NCBI GenBank assembly: GCA_902729315.2
Contig: LR746264.1
Span: 10,881,878 to 10,945,877 of the forward strand
Direction: 5' to 3'
Source: Spirodela intermedia
Taxonomy: Eukaryota > Streptophyta > Magnoliopsida > Alismatales > Araceae
Length of the DNA stretch: 64,000 bases
Below the pieces are notes generated by a model. It was not told the origin of the DNA. It worked only from the letters and a program-made list of their open reading frames with translations, and made no database searches. A program made the position numbers and the translations under genes. Below, piece by piece: positions 57,882-64,000 of this stretch (positions are counted from its first letter, which is position 1; every line of letters starts with the position of its first letter).

Positions 57882-58620
57882 ATCTCGTCGAACAGAAACT
57901 ACTGCTGCGAGAGGAATGCCAAGCTGGAGAAGATATTCCCTACAGCGGTGAAAGCCGGGTTTTATCAGGATGAGCAAGTGCAGTAGCAAGCTAAATGGGT
58001 GCGGTCTATTTCAACGGAACATCGGCTGGATTAGCAATGAACCTCGGGAGGAATGGCGAGAAGTTGCAAATCAGAATTACCAGAGGGAAATGTGATCCCC
58101 CTGAGAGAACATACCCAGAAGAAATGAGCCGAGGTAAGGAATCAGATAAATAGGATGCCCGCACAGAATGGTAAATCTCCAATCCAGATGTCTAGAAGGG
58201 GTGCGTCTGGGAGCCTCGGCAGTGCTACCAGGAATTAGTTGATCCAGAGTTCTGAGAAAACCTGACCACTGAGCGTGGCCGGGCAATTTTTTAGCTTCAA
58301 GTTGCCGTATCAAGACAAGAGGAGATGCTTCATGTTCAGAGATGAGAACAGACTCGGGGAGGTAAGGACTGCCGAGACTACCTTGGAACCGCTTCGGAGA
58401 AGGGAGAAAATGGACTTCCATTTTGCCATATCCGGTGAACCAGTCCCTGTTCCTGGACGCATTGGAAAAAGAGCTTGTGAGTGAGTGAGTGAGTGAGTGA
58501 GTGAGTGAGTGAGCGAGGAAGAGAGAGATAGAAGGGGGACAGGGGGAACGAACGAGAGGGGGTGGGGATAGGACGAGAGGAAGAGTTATAAAAGGAGGTC
58601 ACCGGGAATCACGCGGTGCG
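57882..58620 (-). other. Probable 5' UTR / additional 5' exons of the GONST1-like gene
   Basis: Minus-strand frames with exon-like character continue upstream of the chosen ATG. One runs at 58,077-58,421 and ends near a good donor (CTGG|GTATGT). Another begins ATGGCAAAATGG near 58,424 and ends AAG|GTAGTC. An acceptor-like CTGTAG lies near 57,940. None could be joined to the GONST1 frame with confidence or matched to a known N-terminus. A TATAAAAGG on the plus strand near 58,588 faces the other way. Confidence 0.35.
58477..58513. repeat. (GTGA)9 tetranucleotide microsatellite
   Basis: About nine consecutive TGAG/GTGA units ending in GAGCGAGG, in the upstream region of the GONST1-like gene. 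Confidence 0.9.
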
Positions 58621-60180
58621 CGGCCTCCAAGGAGCACCCCACCAAGGAGGCATCTCGCAGACAAATACGTGTGGTAAGATTCAACGAAGCCCAGAAAAAT
58701 AAGATACGGCCCCTTCTTCGTAGGCCTTCCTCACATGGAGCGCGCGCAGTTGCCGGGGACGTAGAGCTACACTGCCTCGTTGACCTGCCACCCGGGAAGG
58801 CAGGCCCGTCGTCGAAACCATTTCCCCCAAGGGAGAAATCCTCTGGCCATCTTTGCTACGGTCGCTGGCGGGTCCGGGAGAAAATCTCCATCTCTCTCTC
58901 TCTCTTTCTCCGCATCTGCCGCCTGCGAATTACGAACGTCGCCGAGGATCGATCGAGAAGCACGCATTGCATGGGACTTCGCCGCGGCTTCCGCCGGAAG
59001 ATCGTCAGTAGCTCCCCGAGAGTGTATTCCGAGGAATTCAGATCACGTTCGGGTTCATTGCCAGCGAGATGTCTGACGATCGGTGGTTGGGCCATGCCGC
59101 CAGGGGAATCAGTGCATCGATATTTGACGTACACGGGTCAACCGGCCATCAATACTAGCCATCTCAGAGCCGACCCAAATGCATCGCCAGACCACTCTCC
59201 AACCGAGAGCGAAAGCCCGGGTCGTCGCCATCAATGATCCCTCGTGCAGCCCCTATCTAAGACCGAGATCCAAAGGGCTTTCAATCTTTAGTTGACAGTC
59301 TCCACCGGGATTCCGAACTTGAAGGTGTTGTTTTTAACCCGTTGACCAGCCACAGACCCCTGGCAGACATCGGTCAGCGGGTAGCCCAAATTCAAATGCA
59401 TGAAACAGCCCACTAAGCCCATTAATGCCCGGAGTCTCCTCAGACAGTTCTGCTGCTGGGCCTGTTCGTAATGGGCGGCCGAGAAGCCGTCGCGAAAAAC
59501 AAGCCCAGTCAACGGTTCGTCAGCGCTAGATCGAGCTGGGTCCGTCGTCAGCCCTTCAAGGCGGGTCAACATTATGCAGCGGGAAAGTCAGGAACTTGGG
59601 ACGCGTTTCAACGGCACAATCCTCGGTCATCAGCTCGGTCATTCTCTTTCTCCCATGGAAACCATCCCATGCGCAGGTGTGCCGAGCTGGCTTATTCCTT
59701 CGAAGAGAGCTGGTCAGACGAACCATGCGGCTTTCCGTGGGCACCGCCTCGGAGGGCTGCTGCTCCGCGCCTGAGACCCTGGGCTTCTCCGAACCCGGGC
59801 TACCCCCACCATCGTTGTTGACCGCCGCGGCAGCGGCGGCGGCGGTGGGCGTCTAGAGAAAGGTGTTCCGGACGGTGGAGCCTCCTTCCCTGTCGAACCC
59901 GAAAATACAATACTAGACGGAACAAGAATCGGAGACCGTTACTAATAATCTGAATTTCTTCAAGAACATGAAGAGAGAAGAAAAATGACTCCGACCGATC
60001 AGCGTCGTCGCTGTGTCTCTCTAATGCTCTCGCCGCAGCAGAAGTGTGTGATGTAACCGTCGTATCAATGAATGAGACCTGATTTCAAACAAATCTTCCT
60101 CCAATTGCTACTATACATCGTCTTCGTTTTCTGCGGCCGCGGGAGGTTCCGAGTTGTTGGAACTTGGCTTGCTCTGGGAT
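58621..60180. other. Intergenic region between GONST1-like and HSPRO-like genes
   Basis: No gene is recognised. It has GC-rich sequence with a short CT tract near 58,893 and a (GGC)n-like patch near 59,823. The right end should contain the 3' UTR of the HSPRO-like gene. Confidence 0.45.
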
Positions 60181-61605
60181 TCACCGGCCCGTCCGCGAGC
60201 CAGCGGCGCCGCCGGCCAGTTCGTGCTGCCAGAAGTCCCCCACGAAAGTCTTAGCGGCGTCGAGGCTGGGAAAGTATGGTGGCTCCAGGAACACCTGAGC
60301 CAGCGCGTCGGCGCTGCAGCTGGGCGGCAATCCCACCAGCCGGTTACCGCTGGCCTCCAGGTTTCCCATCACTGCAGCCACCAGCTGCCGATAAGCGAAG
60401 AAGAACCGCTTCACGGCCGCCTCCACCGCCTGGAAACCCTGCAGCAGGTGGACCTTCGCCTCCTCTCCAGCGCCGCGCCGACGGAACAAACGCATCGCCG
60501 CCTCCTGTACCCTCGGCCCGCCGTTGGGATCAACCTCCACGCCGAGCACCGTCGGCACGAGCCGCCGCAGGTCCTTTGACGCCTTCATGAACTCCATCAG
60601 CGACGCCGACCGGAAGCAAAACCCGGAGTCAGCGCTGATCGCCAGCTGGCTCTTGAGGCGAAGGAAGTCGTCGGGATCCATCAGCATGTGGAGGTCCTCC
60701 GCCTCCGCCAGAAGCTTCCATATGCGCTCCAGAAGCCAACAGTCGGCGCTTGCGGCGCTCCATTCCTGGGCGCTGACCCGGGCGCCGATTCTCTGCAGGA
60801 GCTGCCTCCCGGTGAAAATCCATGATTCCAGGATCTGATGGACGTTGAAGAGCGCCTTATTCTCGTGGTTCTTCAGGCCCTTGCCGTCGAAGGGAGTTCT
60901 CTTCAGGGTATGAAGCTCCGCCGGACGGCAGATGAGGTCGTACTCCAGATTGGGCTTCCCGTCGAGGTTGGGCTCGCCGAGGCCCAGCGTGAAAGGGGCT
61001 TTCCGCATCTGGCACTCGATCTGGAACTGGATCTTCGATGCGACCGCCTCCGATCGTTCCCACACCGCCAGCCGCGGCAGCAAGCTCGCCTCGCTCGTGC
61101 GGTTCACCATCGGGGTCGACCCGGGGATCTTCCAGACCTCGGAGGAGGAGCTCCGGTCGCGAGAGAGAACTCCCTCGGACTCCGCCAGCCCCCAGATCGG
61201 CGCCCCCGCGGCGGCATCCTCGTCCTCGCAGAGCGCGGCGATGATCTCGAGCTGTCTCGCGGCGAGGGTCTCGAGCCGGCGCGTCCACTCGCGGCGATCG
61301 GCGTAGGGTCGGGGATCGGAGAGAGCGATGGAGACGAAGCGGAAGGTGATCTCGAGCCCCTGGAGAGCCGGCTTGAGGACAGGCTCGGCCCTCCAGTCGG
61401 GGAAGTCCCGAGCGGCCCACAGCCTGGACAGCTCCGGGATGCGTAGGTACTGCTCGTAGGCCGACGTGGCGGAGGCTGGCGCTGGTCTCGGCGAGAAAAT
61501 CTGCGGGTACGGCGGGGTCCTGTCGGGGGAGATTTTGGACGGCTGCTGCTTGACGCTGATCTCCGGCGTTTCCATCCTCCTAGTCTTCCAATCAAGATCC
61601 ACCAT
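60181..61605 (-). CDS. HSPRO2: HSPRO / Hs1pro-1-like protein (nematode-resistance-protein-like)
   Basis: Intronless gene for a 474-residue protein, close to the roughly 480 of Arabidopsis HSPRO1/2 and of sugar beet Hs1pro-1. It starts MVDLDWKTRRM like the family. It continues with SAYEQYLRIPELSRLW, FPDWRAEPVLKPALQGLEIT, FVSIALSDPRPYADRREW, ENKALFNVHQILESWIF, LLERIWKLLAEAEDLHMLMD and FCFRSASLMEFMKASKDLR, ending in HLLQGFQAVEAAVKRFFFAYRQL and VGDFWQHELAGG. No catalytic domain is known; the Arabidopsis proteins bind the SnRK1 kinase complex and are induced by stress and pathogens. The first ATG of the frame was used; the open frame extends 11 codons further without ATG. The symbol HSPRO2 marks family membership only, because HSPRO1 and HSPRO2 cannot be separated here. 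Confidence 0.94.
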   Translation of the reverse strand: MVDLDWKTRRMETPEISVKQQPSKISPDRTPPYPQIFSPRPAPASATSAYEQYLRIPELSRLWAARDFPDWRAEPVLKPALQGLEITFRFVSIALSDPRPYADRREWTRRLETLAARQLEIIAALCEDEDAAAGAPIWGLAESEGVLSRDRSSSSEVWKIPGSTPMVNRTSEASLLPRLAVWERSEAVASKIQFQIECQMRKAPFTLGLGEPNLDGKPNLEYDLICRPAELHTLKRTPFDGKGLKNHENKALFNVHQILESWIFTGRQLLQRIGARVSAQEWSAASADCWLLERIWKLLAEAEDLHMLMDPDDFLRLKSQLAISADSGFCFRSASLMEFMKASKDLRRLVPTVLGVEVDPNGGPRVQEAAMRLFRRRGAGEEAKVHLLQGFQAVEAAVKRFFFAYRQLVAAVMGNLEASGNRLVGLPPSCSADALAQVFLEPPYFPSLDAAKTFVGDFWQHELAGGAAGSRTGR

Positions 61606-61749
61606 TTCCTGCAACTGGAGAGCTCGGGTGCCAACCAACCTTGGAATTGCGATGAAATAGAGGAAGGGAAGAGAAGAGAATCCTCGTGGTTGTCGTCGGT
61701 GTTGTGATCGTTTCGACGATGGTGCTCGATGTTAGACGGAGCACCGGCG

Positions 61750-61757
61750 TTTTTATA
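61750..61757 (-). promoter_or_regulatory. TATA box of the HSPRO-like gene
   Basis: The minus strand reads AACTATAAAAACG about 145 bp upstream of the ATG, giving a 5' UTR of roughly 115 nt. Confidence 0.6.
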
Positions 61758-61969
61758 GTTGGCAAACGTTGGAAACGCGTTTATGGAAGAACCCACAGCA
61801 AGTAAAATAATCCAGCGTCTTCCTAGTACGTTCTCTCTAGTAGTTCCCTCCCCGACGTCGGTACGGAGAGAGAGAGGGAGAGGATAAACGTCTTCGTCCC
61901 AGTCATTGGATAACCGGATAACTCTCCGGGAGGCGCGTGGTCAGCAACCGACTGGGCCCGCATGGCATA

Positions 61970-62020
<51 letters not shown>

Positions 62021-64000
62021 CGTGGTCGCTTCGGTGCGGTCGACAGACAGCTTCCACGTTCCGTGGTTCGCCTTCACACGTAAGAGGACGACTGCCCAGG
62101 ACGAGACCGCGGGAATACCTTTTCGATCTCTCGGGCCGCAGACGGAACCCTCCCGCGTGCCGACGGCAGTTGACTCATCTCTCATATTCGCCGTTGAAGA
62201 AGCCGAAGAGGAAGATTAAAGAGGGATTGCCGCTCTTAGGGCGGTCGTAGACTCGCTCTGCGATCCGCGGAGAGAGAGAGAGAGAGGAATTAAGACCCGG
62301 GGGGGGGGGTCATGTGGACGCGGACCGGGTATGACGGGTTTATCCGTTCGGCGGACCGGAAGCCTCTTAACCCCAGAGAAACGGGGAGGGGGGAGGATTC
62401 CTCGGACTTATCCCCCTTCCCGAGTGCTGCCCCACGTTGACTCCCGCTCGACGGACTCCGGCGTCGGGTGCAGCGTCTCACCGTCGAAAGCATGATGTCA
62501 CAGCTTCATATTAGTTAACCGGCGTGATTTCGGGCTTAGTAGGGAACTGATCATGACATCTGTCAACGCCCACGATACATGAAGATGGAGATCCCTGCCA
62601 ACGTCTCCCTCCCCGCCGTGATGACTGGACAAAAGGCCCGAGACCTAGGTCACATGTCTCGGCCTTATCAGGTATCTTTAGGGTATAAATGAACCTAAGC
62701 CTTAGCTAAGAAGCAGACCCAGTAACCTCTCTCTTGGTCGGATTAGTAAATCCTTGGATGATCTCCCCTTAAATTCGTCGACTTTCGAGGGCTCCAGCGC
62801 GAGGTCGTCCGTCACTCGAAAAGTGGCCTCCCTCGTCAGCCAGCAATAAATCACCGTTATTACGGCGTCATTAATGGTCCGCGATCTGATCAGCATCTCT
62901 CAACCAGGGATGTCCAAACTAACGAGCCTATTTTGCTGCCGACGCAACTTGCAGCGGGCTAGATTTTCTCATCCGCCGTAGAGAACAGGTTCCTCTCCTT
63001 CTACTAGGATCTGTGCCAGCTGTTGACCCCCTTGACGAAGATAGCACCACGCTGTCATAAAAAAAATGGGCACGATGAGCTGTCGTTACGGCGAGCCTCG
63101 TAGAAAGTTGTCGGCGGCTGCACCGGCGCTCGTTCCTGTGATGCGCACATGGCTCGTGAGCTGGCATCGGCAGTCAGTCCTCGAGTCCTGCCGCCCGATG
63201 ATCTGCCGGGGGGGACAGACCGGAGCTTCCTGCTCGTCGGCGCTCTCACACTTTTTGAGGGTGCGGCTCTCATTGGGATCTGCATTCCGGCAACATTCCA
63301 GACAGCCGTTCATCGAAAGAACTGAAAGCAGCAGTTCATCGGACCAATAAAAAAAAGAAAAAAAATCCCTCCGATTGCGATTACTCCAGCTATTGGAGGC
63401 CACGTAGGGTTTGTTGATTTGCATTTTTATCCTCGCAGGTTACGTCGGCGTTCTCGTCCGCCGAACTGATATTTGCGTGTGGGTTTTAACCAACCGAGGA
63501 CTGGCGAGGTATGCGATGGGGTTCCCAACAGTGGGATCGGTCTTTCGGAGGCTTTCGAGAAGTAGGAGCCGTGGATAACTCTTTTCCAACGATGCCGACG
63601 GGAGAAAGAGAGAGAGAGAGGCTCGTCTCTCTGGTAGCCGGAGCCGGAGCATCACCTCCACTCCCCGAGGAATAACACCCAGTGGGGAAGGATAAGAACA
63701 AGGCCACCACTGGCATAGCTGCCGTCCAAAGAACCATTTTTTCCTCAGACGAGGCGGCTGCGTGTGGGAAAGGAATGCATCCAGCGCACAAAGTTTCCCA
63801 TGTCGCTCCTTCACATTCCTCGGCTCCACACCGCCCGGATAGAGGGCCAGCCCACCCCCCGCCTGTGATGCGTCGGCATGTGCGTCCGAATCGGCCACCC
63901 AGTGCAGCTTCTGCCCGCGTGGATCTACCCATACGTGGTCGGCTAGCCGCGTTCCTCATAGATTTACTCTGCGGATGATGCTCGGTAAGGTTGGCCTCCA
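61758..64000. other. Terminal intergenic region, no gene recognised
   Basis: Upstream of the HSPRO-like gene it contains a (CT)22 repeat, a short GA tract near 62,271, a run of G near 62,300 and GGCCCA-type motifs. Minus-strand frames at 63,440-63,959 are open but resemble nothing known; they may be chance frames or part of a gene continuing beyond the window. Confidence 0.45.
61973..62017. repeat. (CT)22 microsatellite upstream of the HSPRO-like gene
   Basis: Uninterrupted tract about 220 bp upstream of the TATA box; it reads as (GA)n on the sense strand of that gene. Confidence 0.9.

Noticed and set aside
60838-61446. 202-codon plus-strand frame opposite the HSPRO-like gene
   Set aside because: Antisense shadow of a GC-rich coding exon; the sense frame is a clear family match over its whole length.
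63440-63959. Overlapping 150-codon minus-strand frames near the right edge
   Set aside because: No recognisable motif, a CT/GA-derived Ser-Leu run inside, and two frames equally open; probably chance.

Overview
The window reads as nuclear DNA of a flowering plant, most likely a commelinid-type monocot. Genes have GT-AG introns, strongly GC-rich exons and many (GA)n/(CT)n tracts around gene starts, and every recognised gene belongs to a land-plant family. I lean towards a monocot such as a Zingiberales or palm relative because of the GC-rich coding style, but the sequence alone does not prove it. I see no bacterial, viral or CRISPR-type content and no convincing tRNA or rRNA gene.

Left gene-rich arm (1-18.4 kb). 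The first two exons of translation initiation factor eIF3f run leftwards off the window edge, with a dense TGGGCY/RGCCCA cluster upstream. Then come a GPAT6-type glycerol-3-phosphate acyltransferase (minus, 2 exons), a PIP1 aquaporin (minus, 4 exons) and a GT64 glycosyltransferase of the GMT1/EPC1 type (plus, 5 exons).

Central repeat block (about 18.8-35.9 kb). Base composition drops to AT-rich and CpG-poor, and no intact gene is visible. It holds two decayed minus-strand Ty3/gypsy elements, one decayed plus-strand Ty1/copia element, three copies of one 1.6-1.9 kb LTR family and several tandem repeats. The middle LTR is a solo LTR with an intact 5-bp target duplication sitting inside the copia reverse-transcriptase/RNase H region. 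It still carries CpG-rich sequence and so looks much younger than its surroundings. With its inverted neighbour it forms a large inverted repeat.

Right gene-rich arm (about 36-64 kb). Recognised genes are a plant TPR protein (plus, 2 exons), a MYB98/MYB64/MYB119-type R2R3-MYB factor (plus, 3 exons), a GONST1-type GDP-mannose transporter (minus, 9 coding exons) and an intronless HSPRO/Hs1pro-1-like protein (minus). They are separated by long GC-rich intergenic stretches rich in G-box, TGGGCC and microsatellite motifs but with no recognisable coding sequence.

Functional link. GONST1 imports GDP-sugars into the Golgi for glycosylation of GIPC sphingolipids, and GMT1 is the mannosyltransferase that uses GDP-mannose on GIPCs. 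Finding both within about 40 kb is the most interesting gene-level observation, although coincidence is the default explanation. Exon boundaries were read by eye from splice motifs, reading phase and remembered family sequences; no alignment was run.
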